A DNA stretch of 35,827 nucleotides from Symbiodinium natans (lineage: Eukaryota > Sar > Dinophyceae > Suessiales > Symbiodiniaceae), in the NCBI GenBank assembly GCA_905221605.1, contig CAJNDS010000287.1, positions 140,001 to 175,827 on the forward strand, in the 5' to 3' direction. A program made the position numbers and the translations under genes. The notes under the pieces are model-generated. The model did no database searches. It had not been told where the DNA came from and saw only the letters and a list, made by a program, of their open reading frames with translations. Shown here piece after piece: positions 18,877 to 27,029 of this stretch. Position 1 is the stretch's first letter. Each line of letters opens with the position of its first letter.

Positions 18877-19086
18877 GTGCGCAACGTTGTATAGGAAGCA
18901 CGTTGCTTTGTTGTGTTACCTGGCCTTTCAGCCCATCACATGTAGGCGCCCGCAACGCGTGCGATTTGCCCAAGTTTTGCCGGGCTGCCTGCTGAGTGTC
19001 TTGGCGATTCTATGTGGTTTGTATGTACGTGTCGAACAGTGCACGTGCGTGTCAGGAACGGGGCAGGGCGGCATGGAAGGGAGCGG

Positions 19087-19264
19087 GGGTCGGCAGTGGG
19101 CGGCGTACGCCGGTGGTCGGGAGGACCCAAAGGCGGTGCTGATAGAATTCTTGTGCGAAATGCTCCGGCAGAACTTCTTGGTGCACCAAAGGCTGATGCC
19201 GCGATTATTCGAGATGGTGCAAGTGCCTGGGCACAAGTCTAGCTTGGCCAGCAGCCCATCCTGA
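19087..19264 (+). CDS. Open helical segment, copy 2
   Basis: This is the counterpart of 10294-10471, with LIEFLCEMLRQNFLVHQRLM. The sequence upstream differs by an 8-bp indel (GAAGCGGG), yet the helical part is kept. Confidence 0.4.
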
Positions 19265-19461
19265 TAGAGAATTGCAGAGGCTCACGTGTCAGGTGCGGGA
19301 CATGCATTTCGCCCGGCAGCTGTGTCGTGGAACGTCGATTCGAGAGGCCAGATGCGTTGAAAATCGAGGCGCTTGCGTGCGTCGGATGACGCCGCTCTTG
19401 TCGAGGGCACGCCGCGTCTCGCCATGTTGCTCGGCCTTACTCAGCGTTTGCAGCGCGCCAG

Positions 19462-19545
19462 GACTGGGAGAAATACCTGCTGAATCCGGGCAACTCTGAC
19501 AGGCGCCCGCTTATGTGCAAAGCTTCCAAGTGGCTTTGTAGCCAG
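19462..19545 (+). CDS. Candidate 84-nt exon, copy 2
   Basis: It is identical in sequence to 10718-10801. The following 76-bp intron (19546-19621) has diverged at a block near 19570-19578, while the exons have not. Confidence 0.5.
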
Positions 19546-19577
19546 GTAAGGGCAAAAAAGGTCGGCTGTGCCAGCAA

Positions 19578-19856
19578 ATGTGGAGTTCTGCTCTCATCCT
19601 GGGACCTCCGTTTTCCGCCAGGGCGACGGCCATGCGCGGATTGTATGCCCTGACATTTCCGCAACATGTTCGCGCAGAGCTGAACGATGATATCGTTGCT
19701 GCCAGCTCCCGTTCCTTGGTGAAGTTGGCGGGACTGCCGGAACCGTTTATGCTCGAACAAACACCGATCGAGTCAGGAGTTGCGTGCGAATCAGCGACTA
19801 CTCATCAGCAACTTCAGCAAAAACCAGCATCAGAAATCACACTCCCCCAGCACTGA
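19578..19856 (+). CDS. Open segment after the 76-bp intron, copy 2
   Basis: This is the counterpart of 10888-11112 with the same protein from MRGLYALTFPQ on. The first codons lie in the intron. The real exon begins after GCCAG at 19621. Confidence 0.35.
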   Translation: MWSSALILGPPFSARATAMRGLYALTFPQHVRAELNDDIVAASSRSLVKLAGLPEPFMLEQTPIESGVACESATTHQQLQQKPASEITLPQH

Positions 19857-19908
19857 ATCAGAAACCAAAGCCAGGCAGGTAGGCCAGGACTTTTGCGAAG
19901 GCAGAGTC

Positions 19909-20369
19909 GAGTGGTACGCTACGAGATTCTTCCCTCCCGCAGCGGTTTCAGTTGTCAAGTCTATGACCGGAATTCGGACCGTTTGTAACCTCCACCCTTC
20001 CCTAAGCGGTCTTAGCTGGGAAGTATACAGCAGGGAATGACCATTTGTAAAGTCCCTCCCAAGGCAGCTTCATGTGAGAAGTATGATACAGGGAAGGACC
20101 ACTTGCAAAATCCACCGTTCGCCAAGCAGTTTCATGTGCGAAGTGCGTGACCGGGAAAGAGGACCGTTGCGCAATCCACCCCTCCAAACGCAGTTTCGTA
20201 TGGGAAGTGTAGAACAGGCAATGAAGGACTCTTTGCAAAATCCACTCCTCCCGAGAAATTTCATGGGGAACGTGTGCCACAGGGAAGGACCATGTCTTTA
20301 ATCCGCCGCTCCGAAGGACCAGTTTGTGAAGTCCACCCCTCCCCGAGCGGTTGCAGCGGGATGTCGTTG
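19909..20369 (+). repeat. Degenerate minisatellite, about 60-68 bp x 7 (copy 2)
   Basis: It is the same array as 11165-11625 with few substitutions. An extra unit is at 20524-20594. Confidence 0.75.
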
Positions 20370-20808
20370 GAGACATGATGAGACATGTATAGGAGAGCCT
20401 CATTGAGGCTGGCTGTACAGGCGCATTTTTTCTGCAACACGATAACACACGCACCAAATACACTCACCAACTTATAATGATGACTTAGCACATACAAGTA
20501 GTTTAGACTCTAGACTCTAGACGCCACACCATGTGGGAAGTGTACGACAAGGAAGGATTTGGTTGCAATCCACCCCTCTCCAAGCGTTTTTTTTGCAAGT
20601 TCTTTCGCCCTGTGCGAAATCAAGGAATGATCTGGACCTGCAGGTACTTTGTTTTGTGTTTGCCCTGCGCTTGCAAAGACCCCAAAAGACATTGCAATGG
20701 CAATGGGTGTTCCTGTCCAACAAAAATCAAGTCACGCCTCTCATTCTTACGCGATGTGTCTCTTCTTCTTGCTCTTCCGCGTCTTAGTCGCAAAATCAGT
20801 GTTCTTGC

Positions 20809-21363
20809 GTGCTTCGTTTAGATACCCATTCTGATGCTCCACTGCTTGTTCTGCTTGTTGAGCTGCGAGGTCTCCGCTGGTTGCTGTCGGGCATCCAAGA
20901 TCACTATTCTCACAATCCAGACATGGTCCGGGAATTCGCTGGGAATGTGTTTCGGCATGCACAAGGAGACCATGAGGAGCACCGCGAAGCTGCCTTATAT
21001 GTCTCAGTGGAACTTGCAAAGAAATGCAAAGATCTGCGACCAATCACTGTGAAAGGTCTACTGCCCGTCTTCAATGTTGAGCCACGAGACCCGCAAAGCC
21101 AACTTCTGTTGCTCGCTTCCTTCAAAGTATGCTCGTCTCATTTGGGTTCTTTGGATGTGGAGTTTGTGAAGAAGTTCGTGATTCTGGCTGGGCTGGTGCC
21201 CACCCGCCAGCGCAAGCCGATTCGACAAGCAATCTTCCGTGCCGTGGCTGCCGTCCTGCAAGCATCTGACCCCTCTAGATTTGCGTCCGTTGGGCCGTTG
21301 CTCCAAACATTGCCACAAGAAGAGGTCCAAGAATTGCTGGTGATTTTAGGCTTGGCTCATTGA
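20809..21363 (+). CDS. Helical (HEAT/ARM-like?) protein segment, copy 2
   Basis: It has the same 184-codon frame as 12065-12619 with three residue changes. The single TGA and the following in-frame segment are also present, up to the duplication edge at 21534. Confidence 0.55.
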   Translation: MLRLDTHSDAPLLVLLVELRGLRWLLSGIQDHYSHNPDMVREFAGNVFRHAQGDHEEHREAALYVSVELAKKCKDLRPITVKGLLPVFNVEPRDPQSQLLLLASFKVCSSHLGSLDVEFVKKFVILAGLVPTRQRKPIRQAIFRAVAAVLQASDPSRFASVGPLLQTLPQEEVQELLVILGLAH

Positions 21364-21534
21364 CTGCGGGATACTGGAGAGCCCGTCATCGCACATGATC
21401 CTGTTCCGTGGCACACTGGCACCGCGCCCTTTCGCGGTAGTTTCGAGGACTTCGAGAGCGGCACCTGGCCATTTCCTTACGCCATCTTCAGCAGCCCTGA
21501 ACCAATTGATCAAGGTATTGTTCAGGCTGCAGGT
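21364..21534 (+). pseudogene. FEDFESG exon, copy 2, truncated
   Basis: The first 57 codons match 12620-12790. The segment then breaks at GGCTGCAGGT, and unrelated DNA follows (TCACAGCAACAG). The donor, the second half of the exon and the later exons are missing. Confidence 0.7.
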
Positions 21535-21643
21535 TCACAGCAACAGTTTTTTGCACTTTCTGCACCCATAAAATTTGAGTCCTGAGACGACATCTGGGTC
21601 CGCGTGAGGATAGGCATGGGTACGGCGTGGGCTTTTGGGTATG

Positions 21644-22114
21644 GCGGAACAAGAATTCGTTCTCCTGGAGATGTGTGACGTGAAAGGAGCGTTTAAATGT
21701 CGCGATCCCAGAGCCTTGCAGGCAGGCTGCCGGCGTGCTGCTAGCGTTGGAGCACCTACAAGGCAAAAGCATCCTCCATCGCAATATCAAAGCAGCAAAT
21801 GCATCTGGGCCAAATGCGTCCGGGCCAAGTGAGGAATCCAAGTTTGTGTCGTGACGCTCGTTCACACGATATGGCGCAGCTTTGCATTGGGCCCCAGAGA
21901 TGATATTGAAGGGAGGCTATTCCGTGGAGGCAGGACAGCTTGGGATGTTTAAATTCTTTCCTTCTTTGCAGATTCAGCCAGCTACCATGGAAGCGCAGCT
22001 GGTCAGATCCCGAAAGGCACGGTTCAGAGCCCAGCACCTTTCGGCAACCCTTCAAAACATTGGTATATGGTCTTTGTGGAATCATATTTGCAGAGGGAGG
22101 GTTCGAGTACATGT
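21644..22114 (+). pseudogene. Protein kinase relic
   Basis: Pieces of a Ser/Thr kinase catalytic domain occur in order but in shifting frames. A hinge-like EFVLLEMCD is at 21653-21679. The catalytic loop is LHRNIKAAN at 21774-21800, after AAGVLLALEHLQGKSI in the same frame. Then HWAPEMILKGGYSVEAG (21885-21935) matches the APE/GYS region, IWSL (22065-22076) matches the DxWSLG motif, and GIIFAEGG follows in another frame, ending TGA at 22112-22114. The catalytic Asp of HRD is Asn, the DFG is not found, a TGA lies between loop and APE, and at least two frame changes are needed. This is therefore a dead copy. Confidence 0.65.
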
Positions 22115-22617
22115 GAGCCTACATGTTGCATCAAGGACAAAGTGACCAGGCAAGCTCAGAAGCAGGCTGCTTGCAAGGCGAAGAGCAAGGAACAAGTATG
22201 ACGCAGCTTCGTGGCTTCTCGCGCTTGACCTTTAGCCTCACGGACCAAGCTGGTCCATGAGCTCGGGCCCGAAAGCGCGCATGAAGCTGGAGAGGGCGCA
22301 GCCCGGCTGTTACCAAGCAATGTTTGGCCAAATCTTTGCTGTCACGGCGCCCTGAGCTGAAACCATGAAGCCAGCATCTCCAAGAAAAAGAGACCGCACT
22401 GCAAACTGAAGATCCGCATAATATGCCTGCTGAGGCCATCGACGTGGTTGTGTTGTTGTTGTGATGCTTGCAGCGGCAAAAAGCGGGCAAGTGTGTTATC
22501 TCCCAGCGTGGCTCACAGTTCCTTCGGTTTTTTTATCTTAGAGGCCCCCTTGCATCTCACCGACATTCCCTGTCTTGCGTGAGGGTGACGCGGTGACTCT
22601 GGGACTTGGGCCGAGAG
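22115..22617. other. No gene recognised; upstream side of the zinc-PARP gene
   Basis: No further Cys/His module half was found that would complete module 1 on its N-terminal side. Short open frames lack family character. Upstream exons may lie here unrecognised. Confidence 0.35.
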
Positions 22618-24772
22618 ATGACGTGTCCGAAGGGCCATGCTTTGAGCAACCTGGGGACGTCTGCAGACAATGGCTGGGCCTGCGACATCATCAAGGTGCC
22701 GGGCGGCTGCCGAAGCGGCCTCACAGACTTCAATCAGTCACAAGGCGCGCGCCATCTGTGCTTCGATAAGTCTGAGTGAGTGTCCTCACATGTGGTTTGA
22801 ATTTGGTGGGCACCAGCGGACACAAGGTCACATGGCCTAGGTTAGGCCCAAATACAGTACCAGTGTCCTTGCGACTACAACTATACTGGGGCCCGAGTAT
22901 TGCCCGTTTGAGAGCCTGACCCAACACATGGCGCAAAGTCGCATTTTTCTTGGCAGCTCTGAATGAGATTGTGATGGTCGTTCCGCGTCAGCTCTTCCTT
23001 TCTTTACGCCCTGAGAGGCATGAAGCGCTTCCGCTGCAAGTCCTGCGACCGCTGGGATTGGGAAACGCGCATGGTATTGCCACGTATACATATAGTTCAT
23101 TGTTTTTCATGTCACATTATACCCCAAGATCACAAAATATGTTTGTGACGCTGTTGATAGGAAGATAGGATGTGTGAAGTGCGGCAGGGTATTGCTGGGT
23201 GAACAGCGGCATCGTGCAAGCACTTATTCAGGTGCTCACGTACATTTCCGGCGAGAGGATTCGCCATTGCACCATAGGTCCTCGTGCAGCTATCAATTGG
23301 TCGGTGGGCATGGTACGAAATATCACTCACCTGTAGAGGTATCCAAGTTTCACAGCTTCTTCCTACATGATCCGATTGACATGGGGGGCTTTTTGGCAAC
23401 AATCACGAGCCAGGACTATGATCTGTGTGAGGAATGCTATCTGGAGCGCCTGAACAGCAGGCGATGCCCAACTGGTCACGTTCTTGTTCCATTGGGCACT
23501 GCGCGAGACGCTTCGACTGCAACCAATCAGAGATGGCATTCCCATGCATTGTGTCAACACCGAACGTTGCAGTTGCGCTGGATGTTCGAGTTGCCATCAG
23601 GCAGGCTAGCTGCCTCAATCAACTTTAGTGAACAAACTAAAGTAGCTGATGGGATAGCGCTGTTAGCCGCGTTCGCAGGGGTTCACAATTCACAAGATTA
23701 GGGCAGTCCCGTTTGACCACTAGCGCCTCCTCCCCCCCCCCCCCCCCGGTTTCCTCCCCAAACGAGAAAGCGCAACCGAGCCTGGCTGGCTTTGTGATGG
23801 CGAGCGAGAAGGTGGCTGCAAGAGCATTGCGCGGGGATTCAAAAGCACGCGAGATCTTAATCGCTTCCGATGCGAAGTCTGTGAATCTTGGCATATCGCT
23901 CTCAACAAGATGATTTCAAGGCGCTATTGTGCGGCTTTTCAGTCTTGATTAGTGCACGTGTCAAAGTTGGAGGGCCTGCCGGGCCTGCCGGGCCTGGCGC
24001 CAAGGATTATGACTTGTGCGAGCGGTGCTATGAGACGCCGCTGGTGAAGCTCTGCAACCGAGGGCACCCCATGACAAGCTTGGGCTTGGCAAGGCCATGT
24101 CGAAGAGTCTGGGGAAGAAATTATCTTTCCATTTTCCTCTCCTCTTCCCGACTCTTCCCCGTGTTGTGTTTCAGCTATTCGGACGCCGCAGGGACAATGG
24201 CTGGGGCTGCGATGGCCGGGGCAATCCGGGCGGCTGCAAGCGTGGCATCACCGGGTTCCGGCAGACGAAGGGCATCCCCCGCTTCCGCTGCGAGGAGAGA
24301 GCACACAGCGTTTGATAAGATTATAAGATGCTGAAGTTTGAAAATGGCTCTTCTTCACATGTTCCATGCGCTGCCGTCTATACATTTGAGGCTCGGGGGG
24401 GAGGGGGTTGGGGAGGCTGGGCATCAAAGGAGTGGATGATATGCAAGCTCCTTTGGTCGAGCATTACCGTAGAGAAAATGTCAAGTCGGGCGTGCGAGAG
24501 AAGAAACCAGCGAAGGCGTGGCAAAATTGGAAAAACGTGTCCAGGAGAGGTCTGGGAGTCTGCCAGACGCGTCTTATTGCACAGCTGTTCCGAATCCTCC
24601 TGCAATTGGGGTTTGTCTCAGACGGAACTTAACCGCAAGAGTCAGCTTTCCACCACTCTAAGAGGCTTGTGATTTCGACCTCTGCGACCAGTGCTACAAG
24701 CTCCGGCCGATGCCCGACAAAGGCGAGGCTGCGCCTCGGCCCATGACCGTCGACAAGGACCTCATCCCAGGA
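22618..24772 (+). CDS. Exons for Cys/His modules 1-3
   Basis: Each module of roughly 65 residues has the order CxxGH, LGT, DNGWxCD, GGC, (R)FRCxxC, D(Y/F)DLCxxCY. That gives seven Cys and one His able to bind two zinc ions. Module 1 has CPKGH, GWACD, FRCKSC and YDLCEECY. Module 2 has CPTGH, GWLCD, GGCKS, FRCEVC and YDLCERCY. Module 3 has CNRGH, GWGCDGRGNPGGCK, FRCEAC and FDLCDQCY. The second half resembles ZZ and DC1 fingers, but the full pattern is not one I can name. Introns fall at the same places in each module, mainly before the FRC motif or directly after its second Cys. One exon is only 29 nt (23018-23046). Confidence 0.7.
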
Positions 24773-27029
24773 GCGCATGCGCTGTTCGCTTGAGTGAGTT
24801 CTCTTCGCAGTTTTCTGAGACATTGCCACACCAGACCAGATCTCCAGGTTACTGGGATATGGCTGCGATGGAGGACTGCAAGAGTGTTTCTGAGTTCTGC
24901 TGGCCAGTGCAGCTCGCCAACGCTCACTGTCGCGGCGGAGGACATTGAAATGCTAAAAGGTCTCGCGCCAGAGGAAGGCAATGTCCTGAACAAGTTTGGC
25001 AAAGTGGCGTTGACTGAAAGCGAAGTGGCTTCCATTCAGCACCTCGGCCTCTCTGATTGGATGACCTTTTATCTCGTATTGACGTTTTTCGCTTGGCGCC
25101 GCGGTGCGTTGCAAACACTGTCAGGGAGATCTTCGATTCGTCTCACAAGAAGGTGGGTGATGTTGCTCTCAGTTCCGGCGTCTGCCTAACATTTTTGCCA
25201 TCTTGCGCAGCTTGGCATCGTGGCACAGCGCCTGGCTCCAGGTCTACACCCGGGACCGCAAGGGTGCCAAAGCGACTCAGAGCAGATTTCAGAGATTTAG
25301 CACCTGCAAAAAAACACAGCTCACAGCTCCCCCCCCACCTCAATCGAAGCCTAAATCTGCCACACTTTGCGATATCAGCATTTGGTCTCAGGTGCCTGAT
25401 CGCTTGCAGGTGGTCCGAGCCTTTCGGATTCAGAACCTGCAGAATTGGACGGAGTTCGTGAACAAGCAGCGATCCATTCGAGAGCACATAGAGACCCTGC
25501 GGAAGAGTGGAAACACAGGCGTTTGCAGGAATGGCCATGAACTGGCTCCACTGGGAACAAGTGTCTTGGGCAGGAAACATAATTGTAAACGCTTGCGCGC
25601 GCCGCCTCGGCAGCCGGGCCGGCCCATGGACAGAAAGGAGGAAAGAGGGTTTCTGGTCAGGAAGTGGGGAGAGTTTTCGGGGAAGGAGGGGTTGGCGGTG
25701 ACAGGGCGGCAGGTGCTGACCGGGTTTTAGGGGGGTCCCAGGAGGTCCCAGGGGGGGTCCCAGAGGTCGCAGGGAGGTCCCAGAAAGGTCCCAAGGGGTC
25801 CAGGAGGGTCGCAGGGGGCACGTGCCAAAAAGTCGCAAAAAACAGCCAAACAGAGCGTCTGCCTGTTCCGGCAGGAAGCCGAGGCGAAAATAGTTGATTG
25901 TCTCTGCATTGCAGACTCAGAGTCTCTGGCATTCTCCGGCACTCCTGAACTCCTGAACTCCTGAAGGCAAAGATAATGGTTGGGCTTGCGATGGCCGGAA
26001 CGAGGAGGGAGGCTGTGCGAGCAAAATCACAGGCTTCCGCCAGACCAGCGGCATGAACCGTGGGCGGCTTGGAGAGCTCGACAACGCGAATTCTATGATC
26101 TCTTCTCTCTTTACAGTCTGTTTTATATCTGTATCAGTTGCCTTCATCTGCTGTAGGCTTTCGATGCGAGCGGTGTGACTTCGACTATTGTGAAAAGTGC
26201 TACCTCCTACGGACGGGCGCAAAGTTATGTCTGAAAGGGCATCCGCTCGTACCGCTGGGAACGACGAGAGACAACGGTTGGCATTGCGACAACTCGAGGA
26301 TGAGCGTAGGCTGCATCAGGGAGAACAAGACAAGAGGCATCAATCGATATCGAGCCTTGGGCCTGGGAGAAGAGGTAAATTGAGTGGGTTTCGGGTTGGC
26401 GGGATGCCTTGTTTTTTTTTTTAATTCTTCGGAACGTTCCTATAAGGAGCTTTCTCCAAAAGCTTAAGAACAGTGAAAAGATCCAAGGCTGTGAGCAGTG
26501 TGACTTCGACTTGTGCGACCTGTGCTTTCAGAGGCACATAGGCCATGTGAACAACAGCATCGACAACCTGAAGACCTCCAGCATTGAGACCACGCAGCTC
26601 CACAGTGAAGGATCAGACCCGGAGACCAACACTGTCTGGCTGTTCCATGGCACGAACGATGAGGCTGCCGAGCTCATCACTAGGGGCGACTTCCTGGTGG
26701 ACAAGGCAGGCTCCAATGCAGGAACCCTTTACGGAAGGGGCATCTACATGGCAGAGAGCTGTAGCAAGTCCGATGAGTACTCAAAAGAGAATGCCGATGG
26801 ACTTCGCTGCATGCTCATCTGCCGAGCTGTTCTGGGCAACGTGCTGTACAGCGACGAAGTCGCACCAAATGTTGACAGTTTAGTCAGACAGTGTTTGCAT
26901 GGGAATTATCACAGTCTCTTGGGTGATCGCGAGAAATGCCGCGGAACCTTCCGAGAGTTTATCGTTTATGATGACGATCAGGTGTACCCTGAGTTGGTTG
27001 TGTGGTATCAGAGACTGTACACCAGCTGA
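22618..27029 (+). CDS. Poly(ADP-ribose) polymerase-like protein with nested Cys/His modules (whole gene)
   Basis: My exon model is 22618-22744, 23018-23046, 23414-23509, 23781-23882, 24005-24093, 24192-24294, 24665-24772, 24941-25038, 25125-25152, 25211-25234, 25410-25560, 25967-26059, 26157-26351 and 26488-27029. All phases agree. The N-terminus is uncertain: ATG at 22618 may be the start, or an exon may continue upstream. The protein would have three Cys/His modules, a linker, the first helix of a PARP catalytic domain (RIQNLQNW), two more modules, and then the main PARP catalytic fold with His, Tyr and Glu in place. Enzymes of this family move ADP-ribose from NAD+ to proteins or nucleic acids. 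The modules may bind zinc and a partner. Nearly all introns start with GC or GA. The 24665-25234 joins are the least sure. Confidence 0.75.
24941..25560 (+). CDS. Linker and start of the PARP catalytic region
   Basis: Exon 24941-25038 codes for DIEMLKGLAPEEGNVLNKFG, then KVALTESEVASIQ. Exons 25125-25152 (EIFDSSHKK) and 25211-25234 (LGIVAQRL) are very short. Exon 25410-25560 begins VVRAFRIQNLQNWTEFVNKQ. The RIQN..W pattern is that of the first helix of the PARP14/tankyrase-type catalytic domain. The same exon then goes straight into module 4 (VCRNGHELAPLGTS). The linker has no recognised domain. Alternative donors exist for 24772 and 25234. Confidence 0.6.
25579..25624 (+). repeat. Dispersed 45-bp repeat, copy B
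   Basis: It matches 562-606 (AATTGTAAACGCTTGCGCG, CCGCCTCGGCAGCCG). It lies in the intron between exons 25410-25560 and 25967-26059. Confidence 0.6.
25731..25816 (+). repeat. G-rich GGTCCCAG repeat in intron
   Basis: Seven or eight variants of GGTCCCAG/GGTCGCAG are separated by G or A runs. The plus strand is G-rich enough that folding into a four-stranded structure is conceivable. Confidence 0.65.
25967..26351 (+). CDS. Exons for Cys/His modules 4 and 5, inside the PARP region
   Basis: Exon 25967-26059 reads KDNGWACDGRNEEGGC and then ITGFRQTSGMN. Exon 26157-26351 reads FRCERCDFDYCEKCY, then module 5 with CLKGHPLVPLGTTRDNGWHC and a more diverged GC segment. The exons are joined in phase 1 by a GT donor at 26060 and a GA donor at 26352. 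All ligand positions of module 4 are kept. Module 5 keeps them too, but its GGC is VGC. These modules sit between the first PARP helix and the HGT strand. Confidence 0.7.
26488..27029 (+). CDS. PARP catalytic domain, terminal exon
   Basis: The exon starts after CCAAG with the end of module 5 (CEQCDFDLCDLCF). It continues through a polar linker to the PARP signature: LFHGTNDEAAELI (NAD-binding His), GTLYGRGIYMAESCSKSDEY (Tyr pocket), and FREFIVYDDDQVYPELVV (Glu before FIVYD, as in NEYIVYD of PARP1). It stops at TGA 27027-27029. With His, Tyr and Glu all present, the enzyme could make chains, not only single ADP-ribose marks, though this needs testing. It is by far the clearest single exon in the window. 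Confidence 0.92.

Larger units (their letters stand above)
15382..21534 (+). repeat. Segmental duplication, copy 2 (about 6.15 kb)
   Basis: This is the direct copy of 6724-12790. Its left neighbour is unrelated to that of copy 1. Its right edge cuts the FEDFESG exon after GGCTGCAGGT and passes into unrelated sequence. It carries 133 bp absent from copy 1 (17468-17600) and lacks 49 bp found there (between 19408 and 19409). Several ORFs that are broken in copy 1 are intact here. Confidence 0.95.

Noticed and set aside
24860-24890. GYGCDGG phrase resembling another Cys/His module
   Set aside because: It lacks the upstream CxxGH and the downstream GGC and FRCxxC parts, and its frame stops at once. 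It lies in a proposed intron and is likely chance.
25057-25152. Longer exon starting LDDLLSRIDVFRLAPRC before EIFDSSHKK
   Set aside because: A TGA lies directly upstream in frame, there is no acceptor between it and the segment, and the region looks like a pyrimidine-rich intron end. The shorter exon 25125-25152 fits the phase better.
26352-26376. GT donor at AAGAG|GTAAAT for module 5
   Set aside because: It is a good-looking donor, but it gives the wrong phase for the next exon and breaks the FRCxxC motif. The GA donor at 26352 restores both.
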